Positions 48,160-60,797 are shown, counted from the stretch's first letter. The stretch is DNA of 64,000 nt from Hermodice carunculata (GCA_964020975.1 OZ026613.1:67204192-67268191), one strand, 5' to 3'. Numbers and translations are program-made. The notes: generated from the sequence alone by a model not told the origin.

Positions 48160-48452
48160 TTCAGTAGGTTTGTAACATTGCACATTGTTGTAATTTACAT
48201 GTGACCTCTTGAGGTCAAAGGTCAAGGTCATTTTGCCATTTGAAATTTTCTTCTAGACATAACTCCGCAGATATTGTAGCACTGCACATTTTTGTAAATT
48301 TACATGTGGCTTCTAAAGGTGAAATGTCATTTGGACCTTTGAAATTTTCATCGAGGCGTTTCTGATCAATTTTTATCCAATTTGAATAATTTTTGATTCA
48401 GATAGTAGATATTGTAACATTGGCTCAAGTTGTAGGTATTGCAACACTGAAT
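48160..48452 (+). repeat. Older repeat that received the Penelope insertion, left part
   Basis: Two or three diverged copies of 'gtaacattgcacatttttgtaatttacatgtgacctctaaaggtcaa'. The same text resumes after the Penelope element (50607-50860: catatttttgtaatttacatgtgacctcc), which shows the element landed inside it. Confidence 0.75.
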
Positions 48453-48462
48453 ATTTTCGTAA

Positions 48463-50596
48463 GAGTACCGAGCCTTTATCTCCTTCCTAAGATACACAAG
48501 GGCATCTTACCACCACCAGGACGCCCTATCTTGAGTGCCAATGAGTGCCCCACAGAAAGGATCTCGGCTTTCGTCGACTTCTTTCTTAAACAACTAGTGA
48601 AAAAAAATCCCTAGTTATATAAAGGACACAACTGACTTTATAAACAAGATTGAAGCATTGGGTCCTTACCAGAAAATGCGCTTCTAGTCACGTTGGATGT
48701 AAACTCTTTTTACACCAACATACCGACTCATGAAGGCCTTCACAGTACGGCCAGAGCCCTATTACATAATAGGGATCACTCGGATAAGCCCAGCACTTCA
48801 GAACTCATTCAGCTACTGAGACTAGTCCTCACATGCAACAACTTCCAGTTCAATGGTGACCACTACTTGCAGATTAGTGGCACTGCTATGGGAACCAAAG
48901 TAGCCCCCTCATTTGCCAACATCTTAATGGCAGATCTAGAGGAAAACAAACTGCTACATTATCCACTACAACCTTTAGTTTGGTGGCATTACATTGATGA
49001 TATTTTTTTGTATCTGGACCTTTGGTGAGATGCAACTAGCTGAGTTTCTCTCCCATTTGAATTCCTGCCATGAAACCATCAAGTTCTCTTCTCACGTCTC
49101 CAGCACAGAGATCAACTTTCTTGACACTCTCGTCAGAATTGACACACAACGTAAAGCGTACACCACCCTTTACGTCAAAGCTACAGATACTCACACGTAT
49201 CTGCATTACAGGTCAGCCTACCCCAAACATTCTAAGGTGGGCGGACCATTCAGCCAGCTGCTCAGAATCAAACAGATCTGCAGTAAGACCATTGATTATG
49301 AGGAGAATTCTAAGAAAATCCTCCAATATTATGAGCTTAGGGATTATCCCACTCAAATTCTGACTGATGCGAAAACGAAAGTGGACTCAGTAAACAGGTC
49401 CACAATTTTGGCTCCCAAGCCAACCACCGAGACTGACCAAGAAAAGCTTTTCTTGATCACAACGTTCAACCCCTCACTTCCACAAAACAGATCATCCAAA
49501 GCCACTGGAGAACACTTGAGGCCTCGCCGCATGCAGAAGCCTTAATCGACAAGGAAGTGATAGTGGGTTTCAGAAGGGCAGACAGTTTGAAAGACATGCT
49601 GGTCCATTCCAGGATCAGATATCACAGACACACAGCTGAATCCAGCTGTAACTGGAAAGAGACACAGTGACGAATGCAGTCGAGCTGATTGCAAATACTG
49701 TATCTGTCTGGACACTTCAGGCAGAGCAACCAGTACACAAACTGGGCGGACATACCATGTCCCCAAGGGAGGTTGCTGTGAAAGTTCCAATCTAGTGTAC
49801 CTACTTACCTGTGTCACATGCAACAAACAATATGTGGGGCAAACGATGCGCCCACTCAAAGACAGATTGCGCGAACACTTTCGTTACATCAGTAACAAAG
49901 TCATTGCACAGCCACTGGGCAGACATTTTGCCCCAAATGACCACCAGGGTCTTGCTCTAAAAGTGCACATTTTAGAGTATATCCGCACTCCCCCCTAGAA
50001 CGCACCAGATAGTTGCGTCTAGACAGGGAAAGACATTGGATGCACCAATTGCGCTCCATTGAACCTTTCGGTCTCGACATCATGGGGAAATGAGCTCTCT
50101 TGCTCGGTCTAATGCTAAAATCTTATGTTCAGAGTTCATCCCTCCATGAGGTTCTGCTTTGGGTAGCATATTACCCATGCAACCCATTGGGAAACCGCAC
50201 ACACGTACCCACACTGTGTTCTTACACACAGTCCCAAGCTCCTGTGTTCAGGGCTTTGTGGTACGGTAGTACCACCACCCAGAAGTCTAATTAATTACAC
50301 TTGCTGACCCCCAGCATTGTTTCTACGGCAGTCCTTATTTTACTGGCCTGCCGGGATTCAAATTCTTTTGAATCTAATTCACCTTGACAATAACATCTTG
50401 GTAGAACCGAGATTCTGTGTTACGCAATCACAATAACGTGTTTTACGTGATAACAGAAAGTTACCCCTCCGCATATATATCAGAGGTAACGTCGGTTAGC
50501 CCACAGTTCCTGATGAGTTGTGAAACACAACGAAACCGGTCGAACTTCTTCAACTTCTAGCTATTGTGACCCTTGCTCGGTCCTTAGAAAATATAG
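48463..50596 (+). mobile_element. Penelope-like element, 5' truncated, RT plus GIY-YIG endonuclease
   Basis: The RT domain opens within LYLLPKIHKG, the hallmark of Penelope-like RTs. It continues with TLDVNSFYTNIPTHEG (about 48690-48740), the motif B block ISGTAMGTKVAPSFANILMA, the YIDD catalytic box at about 48990-49001 and EINFLDT. A GIY-YIG endonuclease follows (VYLLTCVTCNKQYVGQTMRP at about 49795-49855) and then RERHWMHQLRSIEPFGLDIM before the end. The reading frame is broken in several places, so this copy is dead. A 10-bp duplication ATTTTCGTAA flanks it (48453-48462 and 50597-50606). The last 500 bp hold a hammerhead ribozyme. The element sits inside an older repeat in ATP5PD intron 1. 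Confidence 0.9.
50505..50546 (+). ncRNA. Hammerhead ribozyme, type I, in Penelope-like element
   Basis: All conserved core parts are present in order: stem I strand AGTTC (50505-50509), CTGATGA (50510-50516), a perfect stem II GTTGTG-AAA-CACAAC (50517-50531), GAAA (50532-50535), a minimal stem III made from ACC/GGT, the cleavage triplet GTC ending at 50541, and the stem I partner GAACT (50542-50546). Cleavage is expected after 50541. Hammerheads in the terminal repeats of Penelope-like elements are an established observation; here all pairings are intact, so self-cleavage is plausible. Confidence 0.9.
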
Positions 50597-50606
50597 ATTT
50601 TCGTAA

Positions 50607-50860
50607 TTAATTTATGACCGCTAATGGTCAAATGCATATTTTTGTAATTTACATGTGACCTCCAAAGATCAAGGTCATTTGGACTTTGAAATTTTTATCC
50701 ATCCATATTTACAACTTTTAAAGGCACAGATACGGATTTGCTTTGAATTAATTTTTTTTTCTAGTTTTGACTGAATGACCTTCAAAGGTCAAACTGACAT
50801 ATTGGCTAAATATTGGTAATAGCAAACATTTCATTATTCATTTGTGAGCTCTACTACAAT
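50607..50860 (+). repeat. Older repeat that received the Penelope insertion, right part
   Basis: Continues the left part: aatttacatgtgacctccaa, agatcaaggtcatttggact, ttgaaatttttatcc, then a further unit with gaccttcaaaggtcaaactgacatattgg, also seen at 47770-47815. Confidence 0.7.
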
Positions 50861-50988
50861 ACATGTAATAGTGCAGTAAAGTTTGCACTTGCAGAAGGAG
50901 CAGATTCCAGTCAGCAGAGCACAGGATAATCATGATCTTTTTTTTTTTTTTCTTTCTGTGACTTGAATTATTTGCTTTGCTTTTGCAG

Positions 50989-51085
50989 GGTACACAGACA
51001 TCCTGAACAGTTGCCTGCTATCGACTTCACTTACTACAGATCCAGAATTGCAACCCCAGCCATTGTGGACCAGTTTGAAAAATCA
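50989..51085 (+). CDS. ATP5PD: ATP synthase subunit d, coding exon 2
   Basis: Acceptor ctttgcttttgcag|G completes the split codon from exon 1 and the exon ends TCA|gtgagt in phase 0. It encodes VHRHPEQLPAIDFTYYRSRI then ATPAIVDQFEKS, aligning with human ENPPAIDWAYYKANVAKAGLVDDFEKK. The preceding intron is 10.4 kb and full of transposon debris. Confidence 0.94.
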
Positions 51086-51652
51086 GTGAGTGTTGTAAAA
51101 CATACCTTGTCCCTCTAGAATCTAAAAATACTGACCAACAAAAGCAGCAGTATAGACTCTCAAAAACAGAAAAGATGAGAGATTAGCCAATTAGTTCAAC
51201 AGAGCAGACAGTAGTCTCTATCAGATTCTCAAGCAATTTGACATACTTTACTTTGCATATTATACAGACCAGAATGTGTACCAAAAAGTGGAAAACTCAC
51301 ATGGAATATTTTCACTTCACTATCATCTAAATACAGGTGCAGACCTTACAGTGTAAATTTACATGAGGTCTGTTAATTTAAATTAATCCATCACAGTTGT
51401 TATGCATTGTAAAAGTTGCTGTCTTCATTGACTGTGCTCTACAATACATAGGTGAGATAATACCAATTACACTTGTATGTATGTCTATCTAAACTGATGA
51501 AGCTACCCATATTATTACCCAGTCAGCTAAGCTGTCAGAGTGATGGGATCAGATCAAACCGACTTTCGTCCAATGGGATTTTGTGTTATACTCAGTCATT
51601 GCATGATTGAAGATTTTGCTGATAGTAGGTATTGTAATTATTCTCATTGCAG

Positions 51653-51730
51653 TATAGAGCAGTAACTATTCCTTACCCAGCAGACAAAGACAATGTGCTA
51701 GCAGATATTGATGAGGAACAAAAGACTGCA
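51653..51730 (+). CDS. ATP5PD: ATP synthase subunit d, coding exon 3
   Basis: Twenty-six codons, phase 0 at both ends: ttctcattgcag|TAT ... ACTGCA|gtaagt. It reads YRAVTIPYPADKDNV then LADIDEEQKTA, the counterpart of human FNALKVPVPEDKYTAQVDAEEKED. Acceptor and donor both fit consensus well. Confidence 0.94.
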
Positions 51731-53301
51731 GTAAGTAAAATTTAGATTTCAACCAATTAAGATGTCTGTGGACCCATTTAACCATATAGCAGAGCTGTAT
51801 GAGGCTATCAGTGCTCAACTAGCCAGCTCTAGCTCTCTGTGAGAAACTGGTGGTTTGCTAGACTTAAGTGGGCCAATATATTATTGAAGATGATACTTGG
51901 GCAATACTGCGCTCTTTAATTGTACTTGATGTTACACTCAAAAATGAAAAATAAAGTGAATAAAAGAAGTAAGTTTTCTTAAAGTGCAGTTTATGTACAT
52001 TAGTTACATTATATTTTTGGAAGAATTATATTTTCTGAAAGAATTTTGTCAGTTTTTTGTTCAAATTATAAAATTTCTAGTTGTTGAGGTTAGAAAAGAC
52101 GATTATTTTCAAATAATAATAAAAAGTGATTCTATATGACCAGTAACCAGGTTCCAAATGTCTTTTTGTTTGAGAACAGCTTGTTTTGAAGTGGCATCTT
52201 TTAATTAGGGCTAGGTTTTTTAGGTTTGCACCATGTCCTTCCTCCATCCTTCCAGCAAAGTGCTGTATTGCCTGTACCATAGCATCTACAGCTACCAAAT
52301 TGGGGGACTATAGGTTTGTAACATATCCTTCTGGCAAAGCGTGTGTAGGTCGTAATTTTTATACCCCAACACCTACACCTACCTAATTTGGTGGGTGGAT
52401 ACTTCATGGGGTCGGGGTGTGTCACCCAGATACATCATCCTGTCACATTTCACTAAGTTTTGGTAAGTTTTTTTTAGTAGCTATCGCACATAAACAAATT
52501 TGATACCAGTACAGTCAACCTTTCTATTCTCTGCTGGGGGACCATGTATTGCTATGGAATATTTGATCTTGTTTCAAGTAGTTCTTGTGTTATGAACTTT
52601 TTGTTTTGTTTTGCTTGAGTAATCTGCTAATTTTAGACAAGTTCCACACATCAGGCCTAATGATGATGAATGACCTGTAGATGTATTCTTCATAGTGTGA
52701 TTAATTTCCAAATAACAACACAAAAACTCTTTCAAATGTTGACCTTTATGACTTTGAAGCTGCACATGATATGTTTCTTTTGTTATATATTGTTTGGATT
52801 GGAATCTAGGTATCAGGACTGGTAAGATTCAACCCAATTGTCCCTTGTATCGGACCACCAGGTTGGTCAGCATGCATGCAGATTGTAGCAATAACCCATG
52901 TGCGAGTATACAAGAACAATGGTTTAATTGGCCTGTTAATAGCTGAATACACAAGTCACGTCCCAATGGTCTTGCCTAATGTCCTGCAAGGGTGTGGGTA
53001 TTTTACAAAGAAATACACTAGAGATATGAACATTTTCCCTAAAAACTGCCCACAGAAACCAGAGATACGCTTTGTATAAAAAATGCGGAAAAGAAAGTTT
53101 TTCAGTCACACTTAGTGCTTTACGTACTTAAATTATGAAATGCCCCGTCAATGGTGGAATACATACTTTATTCAAATTTATCAAAGTTTGCAGGACTTTC
53201 TATTGTTCTTCATGTTCACTCATGCATTTCACGCACATACACTATTGGTACTTCAGCTTTAAATTTTAACAGCATCTTATACTGCTTGTTGTTGTTTTCA
53301 G

Positions 53302-53364
53302 GTGGTTCAAAGTCAGAAACAGATAGAGGAAGCCAAGAAAATGATAGAAGAAGCAAAAGCATTG
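53302..53364 (+). CDS. ATP5PD: ATP synthase subunit d, coding exon 4
   Basis: Twenty-one codons, phase 0 at both ends: gttgttttcag|GTG ... GCATTG|gtaaga. It encodes VVQSQKQIEEAKKMIEEAKAL, a charged helical stretch in the position of the human KARIVEYEKEMEKMK helix that runs along the peripheral stalk. Joining exon 3 directly to this exon keeps the family spacing to within one residue. Confidence 0.92.
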
Positions 53365-53711
53365 GTAAGATGTATAATATATATGGTAGTCAACTCTTTT
53401 ACCATTAAACTTCCAAAACAAAAACCCAGCCCAATTTCAAATGCTGTGTGGTTTTATTATTTTTACCAAATGCTCTGTAGACATAAAACAGGTTGAATAA
53501 AATTTGGAGATCGTATCAGGAAAACTCATGACGCCAATTTTGAGCCATGGCAAAGGGATCAACATGATGTGTTGTGCAAGTATGTGCTACACTTGATTTG
53601 TGTTTGAAGTATTGAATGAAAAACTTAGTTTTGTCAAACATGGATCAACCTAGTACAATTATAAAGGATGTACGACAAATGCACCTTTTCAGTGGGTGTT
53701 GGGATCTACAC

Positions 53712-53744
<33 letters not shown>

Positions 53745-53920
53745 CAGTGGTCTGTCTTGAGAGGCCAGACCAATGAGCAGCCACCTGCTTTGAAAGACTA
53801 CATTTCACAGGTCCCTGCTGCAATCTTTTCCATGTTATTCTACCTCTAATTAGGCCACCTGTCATGAGAGACCACTTTTGTGCCTGCCCTTTGGGTGGCC
53901 TCTCAAGACAGGGACCACTG
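53745..53920. mobile_element. TA-flanked MITE, 176 bp, in ATP5PD intron 4
   Basis: Left CAGTGGTCTGTCTTGAGAGG, right (reversed) CAGTGGTCCCTGTCTTGAGA. It sits inside a (TG)n(TA)n microsatellite (53713-53744, continuing as tatatatat after 53920). Internal words 'gccacctg' and 'gagagacc' echo the ends; tttccatgtta near 53828 is the shared core in reverse. Confidence 0.88.
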
Positions 53921-54333
53921 TATATATATTGATGTGTTTAACAAAAGTGCATATGTATGGATTAGTGAAAGGGGATGATCTAGCCATTTCAGACCTGTGA
54001 CATCACTTTTAAAGACAAATAGCGGGCATTTACAAAGATTACAAGCTTGTGGGGGTTAAAGTTGCACAGAAGGTTGTATGCAAGGGGTATAAACTGACTG
54101 TTCCTCAATCTATTTTGGAAATAAAGTAGTTTAAACCATAGATGCAGGTGATGTTTCTGCATATTACAAATTTTCGAGAGTTTCTGTAAATTTTGCTCTT
54201 TTTCTCAAAATTTCACATTGTATTTTTGAAATCATCATATATTATTTTCATCAAAATAATGTCATATTTTCAGGTGTCTAGTGTGTTAGATTCATCTACA
54301 AGATGTTTTATTATTATTATTTTTTTTTTCCAG

Positions 54334-54504
54334 TTGGCAAAGATCGATTCTGTACCATCATTGGATGTTATGACCCATGAGATGTACGCAGAATATTTCC
54401 CAGATCAAGCACGTTCTGTAAAGAAATCACAGGAGAACCCAACTTTCTGGCCCCACACCAAGAATCTCCAGCCTGGCTGGGATCCTGAACACCAGAAAAT
54501 ATAA
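54334..54504 (+). CDS. ATP5PD: ATP synthase subunit d, coding exon 5 and stop
   Basis: Acceptor with a long T tract (ttttttttccag|TTG) and a stop TAA at 54502-54504. It encodes LAKIDSVPSLDVMTHEMYAE, then YFPDQARSVKKSQENPTFWP and a tail ending DPEHQKI. Human has IPFDQMTIEDLNEAFPETKLDKKKYPYWPHQPIENL; the T.E...E.FP core and the FWPH block are shared. The tail is some 14 residues longer than human, most of the overall length difference together with the N-terminus. Confidence 0.95.
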   Translation: MAKIDSVPSLDVMTHEMYAEYFPDQARSVKKSQENPTFWPHTKNLQPGWDPEHQKI

Positions 54505-54820
54505 TGGACAGTAATTTAGCTATGTTTATTGTATGGTTTAAAACATCTGCTTTGTCAAGTCTTGAGTTAAGTTATGATTGAAAAACAACAAAAAAGCATA
54601 TGTACCAGAAACAATTAATGCTGTACCTTTGAGTGTCCATGAGTGTTTAAGTCAATACATGTACCTTTTTGTCAATGTTTTTGGCTAGGATCTAGCTGCT
54701 CAAAACATTTTTAAGATAAATTGTCCACTTAAATCTTTCTAGCAAGGGTTGATGACACTACACTGTGACCAAAACTGTACAGGATGTAGAATAAAAATGT
54801 TACAAGTTGTTATTTGAAAA
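54505..54820 (+). other. ATP5PD: ATP5PD 3' UTR with poly(A) signal
   Basis: The sequence after the stop has no repeat content I recognise. AATAAA lies at 54790-54795, about 285 bp after the stop codon, with a T/G-rich stretch (gttacaagttgttatttg) just after it, so cleavage near 54815 is likely. Confidence 0.7.
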
Positions 54821-55875
54821 TAACCTTTATTGTTTCTGTTGACACCCATTTAATTTTTTTTACAGAGTATATTTACATATTTTAAAGCATATTCCCATCC
54901 AGACCACAATCCTCTCTCATCTTGTAACTCTCTGCATGTCAGTTAGCAAATTTTGTGTAACCTGTCCCATGAACTTGAGATTCTTTGAATTTGAAGTACT
55001 TGTATCAGGAATCTAGATTCACCAGATCATTCAGATTGTGGCACAATTGTCTACCATGTTCACCCTCTGCAAAGACTTATGGCTAAAACTTCGAGTGCAA
55101 CAAGCCTTGCTGGCTACACCATACATGTACACAACAAAAACTGCAGAATATGTTGTTTCTGTGCCAGCTCTTGGTTATACCTCCTATTTTGGGACAAAAA
55201 CTTTTCTCGTTCTGATATATTATATGTGGCATCTGTGAAAAGGGTGGACATGATTAGGACATCAAGAGTGCAAACATTTTCTAAATCTGTATAGAAACAA
55301 TTATATTTGACTTGGTTTGAAGAAAAGCTGTACCACGCTGTCCATAAATGTATTAAGAAGTAGTCCGGTTTGAAGTGCATTTCAATTGCCCAGTATACAA
55401 AATTTGTGAGCAAGCCTCTTTCTGGACTTCCACAATGCAAGTCACTGCTCATCTGTACTAAAGTACACTAAATGTTAAAAAAAAAAAGGTCTTTACGTGC
55501 AAGTATTAGTTCAGACATAATTTTTAATAATGACACCCTACACGACAGCTGGCAAAACCTTTGGACTGTATATTCTTTATGGAAAATTCAACCATGGCCA
55601 TTAATATATATGGTGAAACTTTGTCCATTTATTTCTTTAGCTCAAAAAATGTAAGCATCTCCTATCTCCTACCTGTAAATTCTGGTATCAAATCTGTGAT
55701 ACAGGAATCTTTTAAATCATATTGTGGTGATAGGATAAACATGACAAAAAAGTGCTTACCAGCCTTTCCATGTTCTGAATCCGGGGCATTGATCAGGTAG
55801 GAGTATACATGTATCCAGGTTTCCTCCTTACCATTTCAAAATTATAATAGCACAAATATTTATATTTTAACCTCC

Positions 55876-56780
55876 AACAAGAGGCCCATGGACCTTATGC
55901 TCTGCTGACTACCATCACCAAAATTGTTTCCCTGAAATGTATTCCCTCCACAATGTTCAAAAATTAATCAAGTTCATCTATATTATGCAACATCAAACTT
56001 CCACATAATACACAGTGTGGTATATTTGGCATCATTCCCCTTATTCTTTATCAAGATACTGAATTAAATATTTTCTTAAATGCTCCATCACTGACAAATG
56101 GGTCCAGGTCACACAATCATTGGGTCAAGGTGACCCCCAAAATAGGTCTCCAAGTAGAGTTTTATATTGTAGGAACTCCAGTGCAATTTTGATCTGGAGG
56201 CTGAAGTCTCTTTGCTATTGATGTCCAAGCTACACCTTGCCATTACAAAATCACCTCTTCCATCTGGTTATGCAACAAAAATAGGTCAAGGTCACTTATC
56301 TTGTACAGCATATTAGAATTGGACATGATCTATCTGTATATCCTATAAATTTGGCATGTCTAATTCATTGGGGTTTTTTTTTGTTTTTTTTTGTGATTTG
56401 AAATTTTGGATCTTTAAAGATGTTTTGACTCCTAATTTCTGTCAAATTATAGGTGGTGCCACTAGTATTATAGTCAACTGAGATTTTGACAGCTACAATT
56501 CCACAAAATTTTATGAAGATATACTACACATTAAGGATGCTAGAGTGGTCACAAGATGTTCTCATTTTGACCCATACATTACATAATACTGTAGGTGGCA
56601 CCACCAATATCAAACTCAACCTACATTTTCATACACTTGAAAAGTCCTAAAAGTTATGTGGGGCTATCTTGAAAACTGTGGACTATATAGTGCTCATGAG
56701 TAAAAAGTTTATGGACGGAAGAACGGACAGACATGAGTGATCACATAAGCTCTGCAACCTATGGTCAGCAGAGCTAAAAA
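55876..56780 (+). repeat. Dispersed repeat, family A copy 4, with both ends
   Basis: Starts aacaagaggcccatggacct then tatgctctgctgac, ends ggtcagcagagctaaaaac, so CTCTGCTGAC and GTCAGCAGAG are inverse ends. Internal blocks as in copy 1, but only one set. This copy best shows the full unit of about 905 bp. Confidence 0.78.
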
Positions 56781-56989
56781 CAAGTAATCTTGAGGTACAT
56801 GAAGTATATTAACATGATTAATATGCACACCCATAAATAGCAACACATCCAAACCGTGGATAAAGTTTACATGTGTACTTTTGCACCAATTTAGTTTATA
56901 TTGATAATCCCCAATGCTCCAAAAATCCACATCCAAGATTTAACAACAGGTCCTCAAATATTTGCTGTTGTGCACAACTTCTAAAAAAA

Positions 56990-57018
56990 AAAAAAGAAAA
57001 AAAAAAAAAAAAAAAAAG
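56990..57018. repeat. Poly(A) run
   Basis: A-rich run of about 30 bases with one G. Like other A runs here (38070, 58980), it may be the scar of a retroposed sequence, but no source is recognisable. Confidence 0.7.
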
Positions 57019-57019
57019 C

Positions 57020-59877
57020 AATTACTCAAACCTCCTTTGCCCTGGACTGCAATATGTTAACACAGCAAACTCCCTTCCCTGTGGTACTGAGGCTGAGAGG
57101 TTCAATTGTGCAAAGCTGGTGCATCCTATGTTTTTCCCCAGTTAGCTGCAATTCCATGCTGCATTCTTATTTGATTCCCTAATCAGTGCATTGGAATAGC
57201 TCTTTGGCCGTTCTGATCAATTCAAGCCTGACTTTGTGCACTGCCTGACTTGGCCAGGTTTTCTGAATTTGAAGAATCCTATCTTTACAAAAAATGTGAT
57301 GTCAAGAATGACATTCACTTTGACCTGCACTTGTGCATAAACACTAGCATGTGTTTTATGTAGGATTTAATTTTAGCCAACCATGAATATATGAAACAGG
57401 CACAAGCTATGTTTCCGTTCCTGACGAGATACAGATAATCAAAATTATAGTCAAACCATGCCTCCTATATATATGGCCACTGAAATTTAGTTTTTTGTTG
57501 AAAAAGCTCATACATTAACACAGCAATTCTATTTGTGTGTGCTTGCATTTATGGCTTCTGTGCTCAAAATGGCGCCCATACCACTGGATATAAAATGCCC
57601 TCTGCAAAACTACCATTGTTTATATAGATATACATTCGCCCACCTGCCAAGTTTACAAACTGACTCACTTTTGGTCGAAGCAGGTATTCTTTGGTTTGTT
57701 ACCATGAGCTTAAGACTACACAACTTATCAGTACATGTAATGCAGTGATGTTTAACAGCTGATAACAACTCCAGAAAACTGTTTTATCCCCATTTAGCAC
57801 CTCTGCCTCTTTGACCCATTCCCCACCTTTCAGTGTTCAGAAATACTGAAATAAAATGTGAAGTGCCCTCCATTTAACAACTACTTTTATTATCTTGTTC
57901 TGACAATGGAGATATTTGTCCCAAATTAAACCTTACATATATCTTCATTTTTCTTGGTAAAAACTCTGGGGGTGTTAAATGGGGACAATAAATACTTTGT
58001 ATTTTCAGAAAACTTTCGGAAAACTAAGTGTGAAACTGAAAAAAAGTACCAAGACATGAAGGCTTTGCTGATCAGGAACGATACCATTTTGTCACACCTG
58101 TACATAGTATCATTTAATATATGAGATAAGCAATTCCCCCGCACTATTTACAATCCCACTTTATGTACATCATCAGCAATGATATAATACATGGTATATA
58201 TCTTGTATTTGTGATACTCTGCCATACACAATATATTTTCAAGCGTATGCACGCTATCAGAGGCAGTCTGCAATATGAACACATCTCTTTACAAAACAAC
58301 CAGCATCTTTTGTTCCATCATTATTACATCAGTAATGTGCAACATCTAACAAACAAAAAATCTTTTTCCTTTGCAAGCTTGTCCGAGTCAAGTTAATGAT
58401 AACAAAATACACAGTGATGCCCAACTTAACAATTCCATTAAAACTGATATAGGTGTATTTTATCACAGAGCTCTGTACTGAAGTATAAGGCGCAGTACAG
58501 AAGGGAAAAACTTAAAATGCAACAGGTTCTGTACATGTTGGTGTCAAAATACAAGTACATGTACATGTACATACATACACAATCAGTTTATCATAGCTTC
58601 CCTGTTTGGTGAAATGACTAGCATGATACTGAATCAGAAAATTGCTGAGTGACAACTCAATCATGCTTCGTCTCAATCTGAAAGGATCTCCCACCAGCTT
58701 ACATATACACTTCATGTACAGTCAGCAGTAACTTTCATGAGCCCTTTTGGACAAAACCTGTCATAAAAATAGAAAACAATGAAGCAAATGCATCCCATTT
58801 TGATGGGCCCTGCATGTTAGTGATGCTAATTAATAAATTTTATCAATCACTTCACAAAGTCCAGAAGAGCTAACAAATTCTGGGCTCTGCATAGAATCAA
58901 GTTTAGCCTTCAAATCATGGAAGCATGGAGACATTGCTCTTGTATTCTTGCCATTAAGGAACTAACATGACATAGCATTGAAAAAAAAAAAAAAACAGCT
59001 TCTTGTAATTGCACTGTAGATGGCACTGACATGAGGAAGGCTTTGGATGCATATTCCCATTAACTTATATTGTAATTTGCAGCTTAATTACTTTGTACAG
59101 CGACCCCAGATTTCTCATGATGTATACATGTGCATAAATATGCAACCAGTTTATTCACCATTGCTTTTACATACAATCTACCATAAACACACACCTGCAG
59201 CCTGCACAAATTCTGTAAATTTTTGCTGAATACACATATTATTGCTGATGTGACCTCTTATTAATGGCAGAACCCAAAGCCCAGCTGCCGCTCAAACATA
59301 ACCTATATACATTTACATTATCCCCACCTCTTTTGAGAAGGTGCAAGAATACATTTTCTCACTTTGGAAGGTCAGAAATTTCATTCTAGTGTAGAAACTG
59401 TGGAAATACATGTAAGCACATATAACCAAAAGTATGAAATACTGGCTACAACTAAACTCAATCAGCTGGACAAAGAACTGCATATCATGGCTAAACCCTA
59501 GTCTAACAGCTGATAAAGCAGCTACAAGTATGTGTACCATTTCATGAACACAGTCGTCTTATGTTACTGCAATTACCATCCTTCATCACAAAAGTACATT
59601 TTTCTCATTATACACATCTGAAATGTGTTTATGGTCATATGTATTTACTGGCTGAAGTAGAGTATGGGGCTACCCTGTATTCAACTTGGTGAGTGTGATG
59701 CATGTGTTTACCTGTATGGTCTATTTGTTATTACCACAGATATATTTTAACACAGAGGTTGACATGAGTTTGTCTTGGCAACCAGGCTAAAAAGTAATCA
59801 AAAGTACAAAAAAAAATGTTCTAAGTTAACAATTTAACCATTCTGGCTGGTAGTTAGAATATGTTCTAGTTGCCAAA
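57020..59877. other. Intergenic DNA, nothing clear
   Basis: No coding sequence or element recognised. Several TACATGTACATG runs (58550-58580). Confidence 0.4.
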
Positions 59878-60120
59878 TCATAATCAGTTCTCCCCTGAAT
59901 TAAGACCGAGTCAACAGCTTTCCATAGCATGGGCTGGGTACTTCGCACCAAACCTATGTCTAGGAAAGCCAACTAACTGCACCATGTTATCTTGATAGGT
60001 CTCATCCATGATTCTCACTCAAATTGTTGTTCATTCCTTCTGGAATTAGTACAAAACTTTGAAGCTGGCAAAATTTGACCACCAGCTTGTTCTGACAGAT
60101 CTAAGGGAGAAATGATTAAC
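59878..60120 (+). repeat. Dispersed repeat, family D copy
   Basis: ctcccctgaattaagaccga, gtcaacagctttccat, gggctgggtacttcgcacca, gataggtctcatccatgatt and gaccaccagcttgtt, matching the 10.9 kb copy; the gggtacattgcaccaaggaa stretch at 16545 is another piece. Confidence 0.55.
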
Positions 60121-60797
60121 CTGTGACTGGTGCTATTCCAACTATCTATTGGTTGGACATCTGAGCCACAGCACATCAATGAGGTACAATACATTACTGA
60201 TGCAGTTCTTTGTTTACAGATATGTTCAGTTTAACATCTGTCTTGCATCCTGTTGGGGTACAATGAGACAATATGTTTAGAAAACAAAATTGAGAGCCTA
60301 CAGGTTTCCTTGGGTTCAGGTTGTAAAATTAAGGAGTTTGTGGAGACAGTTGAGAAACACTTTTTTTTAATGATGATCCAGCCAACAATACTAATATGCA
60401 CGACCTCAATATTTCCAATAGGCAAAGCAAAGTGGGCAACATTTGCTCATTCTTATGGAAGGTGAGATGAGGCCAATAATAATTAAAGGTAATGATTTTA
60501 AAGGTAGAGTGAAATCATAAAACCTCAAATAGGTAATAATCGAATTTGTTTTCACCTCAGATGCTCAGTTCATTGGCCATCCCAAAGACAGTAAGAGCAA
60601 AATCACCCTTGTCAACCCTCTCATATTTCCGCTACACCTCATTTCAAATGTTGCAAAAATTGAATTTTGTCTCCAGTTCAAAATATTTTCTAACTCCTAC
60701 ATCTTCCTTTTCATGTGTTTTAAAACACTTTCTGCATGAATTTTGGTTTTCAGGTGGAATATTACAAGTTTGAAAGCAAGCTCAACAAAACTTTATA

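Noticed and set aside
52810-52821. A 12-nt microexon candidate (VSGL) in ATP5PD intron 3 with tctag before and gtaaga after
   Set aside because: Joining exon 3 straight to exon 4 already gives the family spacing; adding four residues makes the fit worse.
57418-57456. Hammerhead-like text (GTTC-CTGACGAGAT...ATC-AAAA)
   Set aside because: GAAA is replaced and neither stem I nor stem III pairs.
60220-60465. Exon-like plus-strand frame (ENKIESLQVSLGSGCKIKEF) with a good acceptor and a gtgaga donor
   Set aside because: A TAA lies in frame between the acceptor and the open part.
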